In this document: positions 24,590 through 34,504 of the stretch, in pieces
Layout: every line of letters starts with the position of its first letter
How positions within the stretch are numbered: the first letter of the stretch is position 1
NCBI GenBank assembly: GCA_001970955.1
Contig: MPUH01000219.1
Location: forward strand, 1-64,000
DNA: 64,000 nt
Reading direction: 5' to 3'
DNA from: Stentor coeruleus
Taxonomy: Eukaryota > Ciliophora > Heterotrichea > Heterotrichida > Stentoridae
Position numbers and translations under genes: made by a program
The notes under the pieces: model-generated
Database searches by the model: none
Told to the model about the DNA's origin: nothing
Seen by the model: only the letters and a program-made list of their open reading frames with translations

Positions 24590-24688
24590 TCGTCCTAATA
24601 TTAATCTTTAGCCTTAAAAATGTCGAAATTCAAAGAAAAACTATACGAATGCCAAGAGTATCATAAGATCAATGGAAAAACATATTGA
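24590..24688 (+). pseudogene. Internally deleted PLAC8 relic
   Basis: The sequence before the ATG at 24620 (AATCTTTAGCCTTA) matches the leader of the PLAC8 gene near 23580. The 22-residue frame (MSKFKEKLYECQEYHKINGK...) joins the start of that protein (MTKFEEELCGC) directly to its end (CQEYREVKRRK). So the copy has lost the whole middle, about 240 bp, and now stops at TGA 24686. It is either a dead duplicate or a very short peptide gene; I favour dead. Confidence 0.7.
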
Positions 24689-25035
24689 TTTTAACTCTTA
24701 AATAAAGGATTACTTTAAATTAGCTATCAAAAGCTAAGAATTTATATAAAATCATTACGAATATAAAAGAAGTTATTTTAAGTAAATCTAAACAACTAGA
24801 AAATGATAAAATTTTTTGCATCTTCAGCAGTTATTTATAATACTTTCTATAAAAAATCACATCTTTTAATCCTTATATTTAAATCACATATAAACTTCTA
24901 ACAAATTTTATTAAGTTTCATTCCAATAATAATTTTCACCATTTCAATTCCAAAACTAATAAAAACCAATAAACCTTAAGCTAATCTTCCAAATATTTTA
25001 TATTTTAGTAATCCTTGATTAATATCTAAATAAAT

Positions 25036-26325
25036 ATGAACGATAACACCCTAATAAACAAAGTTAGACAAATCTGTAAAAAAAAACCAAACGAAAGATC
25101 AAACATTGACATACAAGATCTTCAAGACCTCACCAAGCATTCAAAAATCTTCCAAAGCCTAAACGAAACTAATGGTGAAAATGCTCATCTAATCTGCTGC
25201 AGATACTTACTATACGAGTTTTGTCATGCAGGAAACTATCTTTTCCAAGTTGGAGACTTAGGGACAAGATTTTATATCATTATTAAAGGCAAAGTAGGTG
25301 TTGAAATTCCAATCAAGGATGAAAATACTGGAGAAATAAAACATTTAGAAGTAGTTCAAATTAGCAAAGGTGGGTGTTTTGGTGAACTAGCTTTAGAAAG
25401 TTCAAAACCTAGAGCTGCATCTATAAAATGTAAAATAGACTCACATTTTGTCTATTTAGAAAAAGTAGACTATAATAGGATGATAGCGAAACTTGTTCAA
25501 GATAAAAGAAATGAAATGGTGAAATTTTTACAATCACTTCCTGCATTTTCTAATATGACTAAAACCACATTAGGGAAGTTGACTTATAATTTTAAAGAAA
25601 AAGATTTTAGTAAAGGGCAAATTGTATATAAAGAAGGGGAAATTCCTGTTGATGTTTATTTAGTTATTGAAGGAGAGTTTTTGTTCCAGAAAAAAATTCT
25701 TGTAGAAGATGGGAGGAGAAAAAAGTTTTTATATAATGAAGCATATTCTGAACATGCAGAAGTATTAAGATTTAGGACGAAAGGGCTTATTAAAAAACTT
25801 GTTCAGATTGGAGATATTTGTAAATTAGGTATTGGAGAACTTTTTGGTGTTGAAGAATTAGATGATGAACCTAGACGATCTACTTGTATATGTAATTCAA
25901 CTAAAGCTAAAGTCCTTTGTATATCACGTAGTGACTTTTTTAAAAGAATACGAGGTGAAGAAGTTTTTGAGTACCTTCAGAAGAAAAGTAATTTCAAAGC
26001 TCAAGAACTTGAAAGCAGAGCATCGGTGTGGAGGTTTATAGCTGAAGATAAGGCTGCGTCTTTAAGCCCAATACAAATGAGGAAACGTGAAAAATGCTAT
26101 TTACAGAATATTGAATCAAGTCGCAAGCATAGCCCATTATTAGAAAAATCATCTACTACTCATATGTTCAGCCGCAGAGTAGAACTGTTTCATAGCAATT
26201 TTCTTAGAAAACTTGTAGAAATTGAACTGAATAAAAAAGGTTCAACGTTGGTTTCTAGGCATAAAAACTGGCATACGCCATCGGAGAAAGTTTATAGTAA
26301 TAGAGATTTGAATTCTCAATACTAA
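25036..26325 (+). CDS. Protein with two cyclic-nucleotide-binding domains
   Basis: The 429-aa protein has a first CNB domain (about 60-165) with the phosphate-binding cassette FGELALESSKPRAAS, including the Glu and Arg that contact cyclic nucleotide. A second CNB-like domain (about 175-320) has the matching position FGVEELDDEPRRSTC, where the Gly-Glu-Leu-Ala core is changed, so binding there is doubtful. This resembles PKA regulatory subunits, but I see no N-terminal dimerization/docking domain or pseudosubstrate R-R-x-S/A before CNB-A. The C-terminal 100 residues are basic and unrelated to known domains. Likely a soluble cAMP/cGMP-responsive regulator, target unknown. Confidence 0.8.
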   Translation: MNDNTLINKVRQICKKKPNERSNIDIQDLQDLTKHSKIFQSLNETNGENAHLICCRYLLYEFCHAGNYLFQVGDLGTRFYIIIKGKVGVEIPIKDENTGEIKHLEVVQISKGGCFGELALESSKPRAASIKCKIDSHFVYLEKVDYNRMIAKLVQDKRNEMVKFLQSLPAFSNMTKTTLGKLTYNFKEKDFSKGQIVYKEGEIPVDVYLVIEGEFLFQKKILVEDGRRKKFLYNEAYSEHAEVLRFRTKGLIKKLVQIGDICKLGIGELFGVEELDDEPRRSTCICNSTKAKVLCISRSDFFKRIRGEEVFEYLQKKSNFKAQELESRASVWRFIAEDKAASLSPIQMRKREKCYLQNIESSRKHSPLLEKSSTTHMFSRRVELFHSNFLRKLVEIELNKKGSTLVSRHKNWHTPSEKVYSNRDLNSQY

Positions 26326-26574
26326 GATGTTGAGATATTATTATGTAAAAATTAAGTTATAAAAGGTAGATGAATAATATAGATAATTTTATTAAATTAG
26401 ATTAGTTTAAAGAAAGATTATATAGAATGGATAAATGAATATGATATGAAGGTTTTTTATTTGGGGATATTTAGAAAAGAGAAAATATCATATTGAATAA
26501 AATAATCTTAATAATTAATAAAAATATATATCAAACTAAACAAAAAATCTAAATTTTATTACCCAAGCAAAATA

Positions 26575-27225
26575 TTAATCAACTTTACAGTATTCCGAGC
26601 TTGGCTCAAACAAAAATTCATATTCCTCATTGTATTTCACAACTGCAAGTTTGCATAATCCTTTATCGTTGATCATGTTTCTTTTGCATCCCCAATGCTT
26701 GCTTAATTTGTTTATAATATAGCAATGCGATACAATAATAATACATTTATGTTCCTTATGCTCTTCTTTAACACTTTCCCATGCTCCAATAACTCTAGCA
26801 TATGATTCATCAGAGTTTTCAGGATAAGCAGGCCTATTTTCTCCAGGATTATGAATAATTTTCACTCCAAGTTCATTTTCTAATTCTGTTATCTTTGTGT
26901 TAAGATTTAAAATTTCAAGAATATCAGAATCAAAATATTTTTTAAGTAGAGTTTCACAAAACCTTTCATCTATATGTATAGGGATTCCTTTTATTGAAGC
27001 AATTTTAGATGCTGTTTCTATACATCTGAGAAAAGGTGAGCTTATAAGATATATATCATCAATATCACCAATTACTTCATATATTTTATTCGCTGCTATT
27101 TCTGCTTGCCTCATTCCTCTTTCTGTTAATGGTGGATCATCTCTTACCAAATATGGTCGATCAGGGATAGCATAATCAGCTCTCTGTCCATGTCTGAGAA
27201 CAGCAAAAATTCTATCTCTATCCAT
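26575..27225 (-). CDS. Histidine phosphatase (phosphoglycerate-mutase-like)
   Basis: The first in-frame ATG is at 27225; the open frame before it begins with GTG. The 216-aa product has the RHG catalytic motif (AVLRHGQRADYA, phospho-His acceptor), PPLTERGMRQA, SPFLRCIETA and the second catalytic His in IIVSHCYIIN. This is the branch-1 histidine phosphatase fold, closest in style to the Sts/UBASH3 and small eukaryotic PGM-like phosphatases rather than to glycolytic phosphoglycerate mutase. Substrate unknown. It lies about 100 bp downstream of the GDPGP1-like gene on the same strand. Confidence 0.85.
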   Translation of the reverse strand: MDRDRIFAVLRHGQRADYAIPDRPYLVRDDPPLTERGMRQAEIAANKIYEVIGDIDDIYLISSPFLRCIETASKIASIKGIPIHIDERFCETLLKKYFDSDILEILNLNTKITELENELGVKIIHNPGENRPAYPENSDESYARVIGAWESVKEEHKEHKCIIIVSHCYIINKLSKHWGCKRNMINDKGLCKLAVVKYNEEYEFLFEPSSEYCKVD

Positions 27226-27321
27226 ATTTAAATTATTCACATAAACTATCTAAATATTTTATCAATTTTTCCTTATAATCTCATCATATATAAAAACCCT
27301 CATGATAATTCCTAAAATAAT

Positions 27322-28365
27322 TTAGTTATATAATTTCTCCAGTAATTGAATTATATAACCTTTAGTCTTACCCCAAGTATTATCATCTGCAGATAGTCCT
27401 GCCAAATAGTTTCTACACTGTTCCACATCCGCATCATTAAAAAACTCTTCCTTATGAGTGCAGACTATCCCAGACAAATCCAAAAAGCTCGCTTTTCCAA
27501 TACTAAACTCTTCTTGAAATACTCTTGGAAACACATAAACTTCTATTTTATTCCCAGCAACCATAATAGAATGTGGTATATTATTTTCAATCAAATTATT
27601 TAACACCATACCTGTAACATTTCCTACAGACTCAATCCCATCACTCATATTCTCATCATTAATCTCATTTATTGGGCATATAAGCAAGCATTTAGCTGGA
27701 AAATCTAATTCATATAAACCTACTCCAATATTAAACATATTGATTTCATCAGGATTTTTATGTTGTAGTGAACTTTGTTTTAAGAGTTTCCTATGAGCTT
27801 TTTCAACTGGGAAGCCTCCAAAAGTTTCAGAGAATAGAATATTAAAATGCAAATGATTTATATCAGAATTCGCCCCTAATGAATCATATCCTAATCTTAA
27901 TGTAGGGTTTTGTGATAAACGAAAGATACTCATAGCTAAAGTTAGAAGCTCAGTACTTGCAACTTGAGGTAAGCATTCTTCTGGGAATAATGATAAAAAG
28001 CATTGACCACGTACCCAAGGTGTGGGATTAATATAAAGTGGATGATATGAATCTGTGACTTCTTTATCACAAATTTCTTTAGCTTCTTCTGAAGGTTTTT
28101 CTTGTGAGATAACTTCATTATCAAAGTCAACCCAACATATAACTTGATAATCTTCAGTAAATTTTACTTGGCTATCATCAAAGTTACTAAAGGTAGTATT
28201 GGATATTGGAGATGCACTATGAGGTCCTGTTGGGTTGTATAAGATATGGAATGTATTGATTTCTCTATGATGAGTTTCTTCAATTTTTATGTTAAACATT
28301 CCTTGATGCTCTTGGTATGTGTTATTCCACAACTCGTGTAAGGACTGATCAAGAACTCCACTCAT
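27322..28365 (-). CDS. GDPGP1 / VTC2-like GDP-hexose phosphorylase
   Basis: This 347-aa protein contains LGYDSLGANSDINHLHFN, the modified histidine-triad motif of GDP-D-glucose phosphorylase (GDPGP1) and plant VTC2. Around it are the family's hydrophobic N-terminal strand pattern and a conserved G-P-x-S-A-S-P segment near residue 55. The enzyme splits GDP-hexose with phosphate to GDP and hexose-1-phosphate; in animals it is thought to clear mis-made GDP-glucose. Length is close to the family's usual 380-440. No intron with a stop. I am fairly but not fully sure; a different HIT-superfamily phosphorylase is possible. Confidence 0.66.
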   Translation of the reverse strand: MSGVLDQSLHELWNNTYQEHQGMFNIKIEETHHREINTFHILYNPTGPHSASPISNTTFSNFDDSQVKFTEDYQVICWVDFDNEVISQEKPSEEAKEICDKEVTDSYHPLYINPTPWVRGQCFLSLFPEECLPQVASTELLTLAMSIFRLSQNPTLRLGYDSLGANSDINHLHFNILFSETFGGFPVEKAHRKLLKQSSLQHKNPDEINMFNIGVGLYELDFPAKCLLICPINEINDENMSDGIESVGNVTGMVLNNLIENNIPHSIMVAGNKIEVYVFPRVFQEEFSIGKASFLDLSGIVCTHKEEFFNDADVEQCRNYLAGLSADDNTWGKTKGYIIQLLEKLYN

Positions 28366-28756
28366 TTATATTCAAAGAACAAAAATATGTAAGTTTATAT
28401 GTTGAGCTAATAATGATAGTCAAGTGATGTGGAGAAAATATTAGGAGGATTTCTGATGGTAATTTGGTTAGGTTGGTAAGATTTATGGTATTTAATAATT
28501 AAGTTGAAAGTATGGAAATTGGGTTATTATATAAGTCAAGTTACGAGGTTATATTAGTAATTATTAATGCGATTATTAAATATGATATTAAAACAGAAAA
28601 ATACTCTACACCAACAACAAAAGGCCTGATATAAAAAGTATTCAAAATCATCTACAACAAATATTTCTTAACCCAAGTTATAAAATATTCAAAATCTCCA
28701 AACTCATCTATATCAAAACATAATATTTAAGTAAAAGTTATATCTAAAATTACTTC
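28366..28756. other. Intergenic, about 390 bp
   Basis: Between the start of the GDPGP1-like gene and the end of the CK1 gene on the same strand. Some short A/T-rich direct repeats (ATTCAAAATC twice, 28649-28695) but no gene. Confidence 0.45.
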
Positions 28757-29737
28757 CTATAATTTCTTTCTTTCTTCTCTTCTATCATTATTTTGAAAAC
28801 TTGGATTATTTTTATTCTAAATATGTTTTACATAATTCAAAATCGTCCAATCGAAAATATAGTCATATTGGTAATTTTCACGAAAAAAAAGATCTTTAAG
28901 CATACGTTTTAGATACGAGTAATCAGGGCGTTCTTCGAATCGAAGGTTTTTACAATAATTCATATATGTGGCTATTTCTGAAGGAAAGCTTTGACATAAC
29001 GCGGCAGTACTTGTGTCGATTTTGCTTTGCATGATTTTATCATATTTTTCTTTACGATTTTGTGCTCTAAGACCTTGCCAAGGGAGCATACCTCTAAGGA
29101 AGTATAAAAGTACATATCCAAGACCTTCAAGATCGTCACGACGGGATTGTTCAATACCCAAATGTGTGTTTATCGAAGCATAACGAGCTGTTCCAGTTAG
29201 ATTTTTCCCTTCTCTATAAGGAATATGCTGTTGGGTTCTTGGGTCGCGGTATTTTTTGGCCAGGCCGAAGTCAATCACGAAAATTTGATTGGCTTTTTTC
29301 CCTAAGCCAATAAGGAAATTATCAGGCTTTATATCACGATGAAGGAAGTTCTTAGCATGAATAAACTCTACTCTAGATATCATTTGATCAGCAAGCATAA
29401 GCACAGTTTTTAAAGAAAATCTACGATTACATTGAGTAAATAGATCTTCAAGTGAAGGACCCATTAAATCTATAACCATAACATTGAATTCCCCTTCAAC
29501 ACCATACCAATGGATGTTAGGAATACCAAGTCCACCTGCTAAATTTTGATAAATTTTCGATTCGTAAAGTAATTGTGGATGTCTTGTCCTTATAGTTTCG
29601 AATTTTATTGCAACTTCTTCACTTGTTTGAGTATTTAATCCTAAATGAATCTGCCCGAATGACCCGCTTCCTATTTTAGCCCCTACTTGATATTTGTTGC
29701 CTATTGTTGCCCCGATAGTTACGCTGGGTGTTATCAT
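28757..29737 (-). CDS. Casein kinase 1 family Ser/Thr kinase
   Basis: It has CK1-specific features: glycine loop [45 protein letters not shown] and [24 protein letters not shown], where SIN replaces the usual APE. The kinase fills residues about 10-285, most like the delta/epsilon group. A 15-nt intron at 28817-28831 (GTAAAACATATTTAG) lies near the 3' end; splicing replaces the tail VKHI with 19 residues ending ERKKL and stops at TAG 28757-28759. Predicted length 321 aa, short for CK1 delta because there is no long regulatory tail. CK1 acts in trafficking, cilia and cell-cycle signalling. Confidence 0.92.
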
Positions 29738-30374
29738 TTTTATTTATTTAGAAGAGGCTTTTTAGGATTTTTTGATATATGAAGAATTATGTATGTTATG
29801 AGATTGGGGGAAATAGAGATGGGGTTATTTAGATGGTAATAATAGGAAATAATGATTATGATTTTTATTAGGTTGGAAGGGTTTGTAGAGTTTTTTGTGG
29901 GATGGCAATGAAAAGATATGATTAGGTTATGAGTTTTGTTAAGAATGATTGGTGGAGTTTTTATAGGATAAGATATTTTAATTATGTAATAAAATGATAT
30001 AAATCGTGCTGAATTTTCACTTGGATATAAAAAATATACATAAAAATACTTGCGGGACTTCACCTGAAACTGAATGTAAAAAAATGGATTGAAGACAACC
30101 AGGCAGCATGATTGTGTATAATTTGCCTTTAAAAAAACTAAAATCATGAAATATTAAAGTAAAAAAAACACTGATACACTTAAAATTTCTATAAGTTCAA
30201 ATCGCTGTAGAGAATTTCCTGATTGGTCACTATAACTTCATATATACAAATAATTTTAAAGGTCCACACACAATCTCACAGTTAAAATTACTCCACAACA
30301 ACTTATACACAAATTTCAACCAAAACCCAAAGAACCCAACAGCAAAACTAGAAAAAAAAATTTGAATCTAATCC

Positions 30375-30479
30375 TATAACTGCTGAAGTAATATTTTTTT
30401 TCTAATACAACTTTCAAAGAAAAATANTATAACTGCTGAAGTAATATTTTTTTTCTAATACAACTTTCAAAGAAAAATA
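30375..30479 (+). repeat. 52-bp duplicate flanking N (assembly join)
   Basis: Bases 30375-30426 and 30428-30479 are identical around an N at 30427, the same pattern as at 18263 and 21089. Confidence 0.85.
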
Positions 30480-30730
30480 CAAAACTTTTAGCCAAATACA
30501 TTCTTTTCCAAAGCCTAAAAAGCCACAACATTAAAAATATTCTTATTTAAAGCCCATAGTCAGTTTATAAAACCCATATAAAAAACCCCTTAAACTACAA
30601 AGAAACAAAACTTTTAGCCAAATACATTCTTTTCCAAAGCCTAAAAAGCCACAACATTAAAAATATTCCTATTTGAAGCCCATAGTCAGTTTATAAAACC
30701 CATATAAAAAACCCCTTAAACTACAAAGTT
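30479..30730 (+). repeat. 126-bp tandem duplication upstream of the kinesin gene
   Basis: Bases 30479-30604 recur at 30605-30730 with a few mismatches (for example TTCTTATTTAAAG against TTCCTATTTGAAG). No N separates the copies and they have diverged slightly, so this looks like a real repeat or two alleles laid end to end. It ends about 90 bp before the start codon, so it would double any promoter element it contains. Confidence 0.8.
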
Positions 30731-30819
30731 CCCTAAATATTTAACCCAAAAAAAAACTTAAATATTAATAAATAATCCATTGCTAATCAAAAAACATCAT
30801 TAATAATCTTATCTCAAAC

Positions 30820-32967
30820 ATGCTTGTAGCAATAAGGATCAGACCACTAAACGCTAAAGAAGTTTCCAGTGCCGATCGTGACATAACCCGTGTTGAAGAT
30901 ACACTACTAATAGTTTTAGACATGAATGATTTCGAAGATAAAAAAAACTTATTGCATAGGTCTCGAGAACAGCGATACGTATTTGACAAAATATTTAAAG
31001 ATGCGCCAAACGAAGAAGTCTTTTCTAAAACTGTCCAAGACCTTATCCACCCAGCATTACGTGGTTATAACGCATGTGTATTTGCTTATGGGCCAACAGG
31101 TTCAGGAAAGACATATACAATGTTAGGATCTCAAGATGATCCAGGTATAGCAATATTGACAATAAAAGATATGTTTAATCAAATACAAGAAGATTCAGAT
31201 AAGTTATATGATATCAAAATATCATATGTGGAAATATATAACGAGGCTATTCGGGATTTATTAAACCCATCTAATAATTATTTAGACTTGAGAGATGATC
31301 CGCTTCGTGGTGTGGTTATAGCTGGGGTGACTGAGTTTTCAGCTGAGAGTACAGAACAAGTAATGAATTTATTGAGTACAGGGAATAAAAGGAGGACTAC
31401 TGAAGCAACTAATGCAAATCAAACATCATCAAGATCACATGCGATATTTCAAGTTAGTTTATCTCAACGCGATAGAATCCAAGCGACAGAAGTTGATGTT
31501 TATCAAGGAAAACTTAGTCTTATCGATCTTGCTGGCTCTGAAAGAGGTACTGTTACTGAAAATAGAGGTATTAGGCTACTTGAAGGGGCTAAAATAAATA
31601 GATCATTACTTGCTCTTGCTAATTGCATTAATGCTTTAGGCGACAAATCTAAAAAAGGGTTCTTTGTCCCATATCGTGATTCTAAACTTACACGTATGCT
31701 TAAAGATTCACTTGGAGGTAATTGTAGAACTGTTATGATTTCTAATATTTCTCCAGCAGCTTCACAGTTTGAAGAAAGCGTCAACACACTTAAGTATGCA
31801 AGCAGGGCTAAAAATATCAAATATAAAGTTTCAGCTAATAAAAAACTTGTAGCTTTGCATATTGCTGAATATAAAAACATTATCTCAGATTTAAGAAGTG
31901 AAATTGAATTACTTAAGGTACAATTGGTTAAAGGTATAAGTTTACCTTCTGAAAGTGAATGTAAATGTAGTTGTGGAAGATTACAGGATGATCTTGAAAT
32001 GAAAAAACTACAGGCTGATATTTTTGAGAATTTTCAAGAAAGGATACAATTACGAAGGGCGTTGTTAGAACTTGAGGAACAAAATGCTTTGAATATTTTA
32101 GAAATAAAAAGAAGACAAGCTGAAGTTGTTGTATGGAAAAAAGAAGAAGAGAATAAAGAACTGCCGAAATATGAAGAAGGAAGACCTTTAAGTGCTGTAC
32201 CTTCACATATAAGAAAAGAATTTAAGGATATACAATTATTAAAAGCTAGTACTGATAAGAATAATAAAAGAAAAGAGATGATGCTTGTGCAATTACAAGA
32301 AAATATGACAAGAGGAAAAGCAATACGAGGTTCAATTGATTCGAAAATCAGGTTTCAAGAAAAGCGTGACTTTTTAGAATTACTGATTAAAAGCCATATT
32401 TTAGAGCAAACAAATGTTGAACTTGAACTTCAGCTTTTGATACAAGAAAAAACTATAACTGATCTCCAAAGTTTAATCATGGCCCAGAAAAAAATGCTTG
32501 AGGAAAAAGGAATTGATGATGGGTCTTCGCTTTGGGCAGAAGTTGATGATATCGCCCCACCGATTGAGAAAGGTGTATTAGAAGAAGTTACTGAGGAAGA
32601 GCTTCAAATGAAAGGATATGATATTAATGCTCCACTTGATGAAGATGAGGAAATTGCTTTTGAAAAGGATGATGAAGATTTTGATGCTTGTGAAATGCTT
32701 TTGGCTACTAGTAAAGTTAGTGCGGATATTGATGGAAGTGATGATAGAGGGTTTATGTTAAAAGGTAAGGCTTTAATAAAAAAACAAGAAGCTGAGGTTA
32801 AGGTTAAAAATGACCCGGTACCTATGAAAATCGAACCTGCACCTGCTGGGATGGGGCTTATGATAAATGGGAAAATCATTGAAGATGGACTGAATGCTAA
32901 ACCGGTACAGCAAGTTAAACAGCCGAAACAGCCTAAAAAAGTAAATAATCCAAGGAAGAAAAAGTAA
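30820..32967 (+). CDS. Kinesin-8-like motor protein
   Basis: The 715-aa protein starts almost directly with the motor (MLVAIRIRPLN). It has the P-loop GPTGSGKT, switch I NQTSSRSH, switch II LIDLAGSERG and the family segment HRSREQRYVFDKIF, typical of the kinesin-8 (KIF18/KIF19) group, which walk to plus ends and shorten microtubules, including ciliary ones. The neck and first coil (about 345-450) contain a CKCSCG cysteine cluster, and further coils run to about 600. The tail is acidic then ends in a basic Lys/Pro-rich stretch that could bind tubulin. No stop-bearing intron. It is convergent with the sorting nexin, 125 bp between stops. Confidence 0.85.
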   Translation: MLVAIRIRPLNAKEVSSADRDITRVEDTLLIVLDMNDFEDKKNLLHRSREQRYVFDKIFKDAPNEEVFSKTVQDLIHPALRGYNACVFAYGPTGSGKTYTMLGSQDDPGIAILTIKDMFNQIQEDSDKLYDIKISYVEIYNEAIRDLLNPSNNYLDLRDDPLRGVVIAGVTEFSAESTEQVMNLLSTGNKRRTTEATNANQTSSRSHAIFQVSLSQRDRIQATEVDVYQGKLSLIDLAGSERGTVTENRGIRLLEGAKINRSLLALANCINALGDKSKKGFFVPYRDSKLTRMLKDSLGGNCRTVMISNISPAASQFEESVNTLKYASRAKNIKYKVSANKKLVALHIAEYKNIISDLRSEIELLKVQLVKGISLPSESECKCSCGRLQDDLEMKKLQADIFENFQERIQLRRALLELEEQNALNILEIKRRQAEVVVWKKEEENKELPKYEEGRPLSAVPSHIRKEFKDIQLLKASTDKNNKRKEMMLVQLQENMTRGKAIRGSIDSKIRFQEKRDFLELLIKSHILEQTNVELELQLLIQEKTITDLQSLIMAQKKMLEEKGIDDGSSLWAEVDDIAPPIEKGVLEEVTEEELQMKGYDINAPLDEDEEIAFEKDDEDFDACEMLLATSKVSADIDGSDDRGFMLKGKALIKKQEAEVKVKNDPVPMKIEPAPAGMGLMINGKIIEDGLNAKPVQQVKQPKQPKKVNNPRKKK

Positions 32968-33092
32968 GATTAGATAATTGGGTCATAGTATAATGCTGTA
33001 TGCAAAATTCATAAATATGGATTTATACTATTTCATCATTTTTGTTATATTGTTTTAAAAGTTTACTAATAGAGTTTAATTTTTTGGTTAAG

Positions 33093-34055
33093 CTAATTTC
33101 GAATGATAAGAAAAGCATCTAGGGATTGAGTTTTGGAAGCGAGTAATGAAATGAGATCTGATTGTGGGAATATAAATAAAAGATTGGAGATTATTAAAAT
33201 AGCGGATTTTAGATTTTCTTGACTGCTTGCATAATTTTGTGAATAATTTTCTAGATCCCCCAAAGAAAACTGCTCTACTTTTTGTTGTAAAGTCTCAAGG
33301 AGTATTTGAAAATCTATTAAAGATAAATAAGCCTCAATTATCTTATTTATATTTAAAATCTCTTTTCCTGCCCATTTGTAAAAAGCAGAAAATATATCAT
33401 TTGCATAAAACTCATTAAGTCCAAAAGCATTTCTATTAGCATTTACTGTATTTTCTTGTAACTTCAATCTAAAATTGATTTCTTTAATATTATCTAAATA
33501 TTCTTCCCATGCTTTACAATCCTTTTTCAAAGCTTCAATTTTCTCTACAATATCTTTCTCGGTATACACATTAGAATAAAAATTTGAAATAATATGCTCA
33601 ATATCTTTAAGTGAATATTTTGGAGGATTATAAGCTTGATTATCAGTTAAGAAAGTTGTAAATACTTGAAGTGAAGAAAAGTGCTTGTTTTTAATGCATT
33701 CTTTTAAGAATTTTTTTAAATTTTTGATTAAAAGTTGTATTTGTCCAATATCATTAGGGTTTTCTATGGATTTAATTGGAGTTTTTTGTATAGGCAAAGA
33801 TGGAATTATCATACCACCCCAAACAGATAATATAGTATCTCTTAAATGCTTGAAATCATTTAAAGATCTTTTAACATGATATTCTTGATTATTATCTTTG
33901 ATTGATATTGTAAACTGAACTACTTTTGAGCCTTCAGTCTTATCGTAAGTAACTTCGATATTTTCAGAATCTAAACTCTGATAGTTTAAAATATTTGGAT
34001 TTGTCAATGAACTCATAAAGTTTCTATTGAAATCTTCCATTATTATATACACCAT
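33093..34055 (-). CDS. Second PX-BAR sorting nexin
   Basis: The 320-aa product repeats the layout of the gene at 10879-12033: PX domain (about 25-135) with RSLNDFKHLRDTILSVWGG and PSLPIQK, then a helical BAR-like region. The first gene has RRFSEFKHLRKLLLSIWGG and PPLPKSK at the same places, so the two are paralogs. Here the first PX Arg is followed by SLNDF rather than RFSEF, a change beside the phosphoinositide pocket. A second in-frame ATG at 34040 (MEDFNRNF) is an equally good start. No introns with stops. Likely role: endosomal sorting or tubulation. Confidence 0.8.
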   Translation of the reverse strand: MVYIIMEDFNRNFMSSLTNPNILNYQSLDSENIEVTYDKTEGSKVVQFTISIKDNNQEYHVKRSLNDFKHLRDTILSVWGGMIIPSLPIQKTPIKSIENPNDIGQIQLLIKNLKKFLKECIKNKHFSSLQVFTTFLTDNQAYNPPKYSLKDIEHIISNFYSNVYTEKDIVEKIEALKKDCKAWEEYLDNIKEINFRLKLQENTVNANRNAFGLNEFYANDIFSAFYKWAGKEILNINKIIEAYLSLIDFQILLETLQQKVEQFSLGDLENYSQNYASSQENLKSAILIISNLLFIFPQSDLISLLASKTQSLDAFLIIRN

Positions 34056-34504
34056 TTAATATTTCTGGGTAAATTTTATGATTTTAGATTAAAATATTAT
34101 GGGAAGTCAAGGAATGTTTAATGGTAAAGTTTTAAATATGAAAATTAAACTTATAAATAATAATTTTATATATCATAGAGTATTTATGTGCAAATAACCT
34201 TAAAGCAACTCTGTTAAGTTTATTCGCTAATTAAAAATGTAATATTTTAATATATGCGACATTATTTTTTGTACTTATCTTCCTCTGATATAAAGAAGTT
34301 TAAGGTAGAAGTTGCTTTTTCCGCCCTACAGAAAATACTTCGTATATTTTTATTGANGTTTAATGAATAAACAACAAGATTAATAATTAGAAATTCATTG
34401 CCAATATCATTAATATTTATATCAAGGTGCTATGAATACAAAATTTATGTTAAAATTCATAACGATTCCTGGTCTTAAATGAAAATCAAATCGATAAATA
34501 ATTA
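34056..34504. other. Intergenic, divergent, with one N
   Basis: About 450 bp between the sorting nexin start and the charged orphan start. N at 34357 has no duplicated flanks, unlike the others. Nothing else recognised. Confidence 0.45.

Larger units (their letters stand above)
23968..25035. other. Intergenic with assembly duplicate and a PLAC8 relic
   Basis: About 1.07 kb. It holds a roughly 115-bp near-duplicate around N 24232 and a PLAC8-derived remnant at 24590-24688, both listed separately. The rest is AT-rich with no recognised feature. Confidence 0.5.
29738..30819. other. Intergenic, divergent, with duplicated blocks
   Basis: About 1.08 kb between the starts of the CK1 and kinesin genes. 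It holds a 52-bp duplicate around N 30427 and a 126-bp tandem repeat at 30479-30730 next to the kinesin start. A 135-codon open stretch on the minus strand (29740-30147) is low-complexity Ile/Asn/Pro-rich and not called. Confidence 0.5.

Noticed and set aside
29740-30147. 135-codon open frame on the minus strand
   Set aside because: Low-complexity Ile/Asn/Pro composition, no motif, and located in the CK1 leader region; best explained by AT-rich bias.
30188-30215. T-loop-like GTTCAAATC, possible tRNA
   Set aside because: No pairing stem, anticodon arm or acceptor arm can be formed around it.
34351-34360. N at 34357 as another duplicated join
   Set aside because: No repeated sequence flanks it; it is a plain uncertain base in intergenic DNA.
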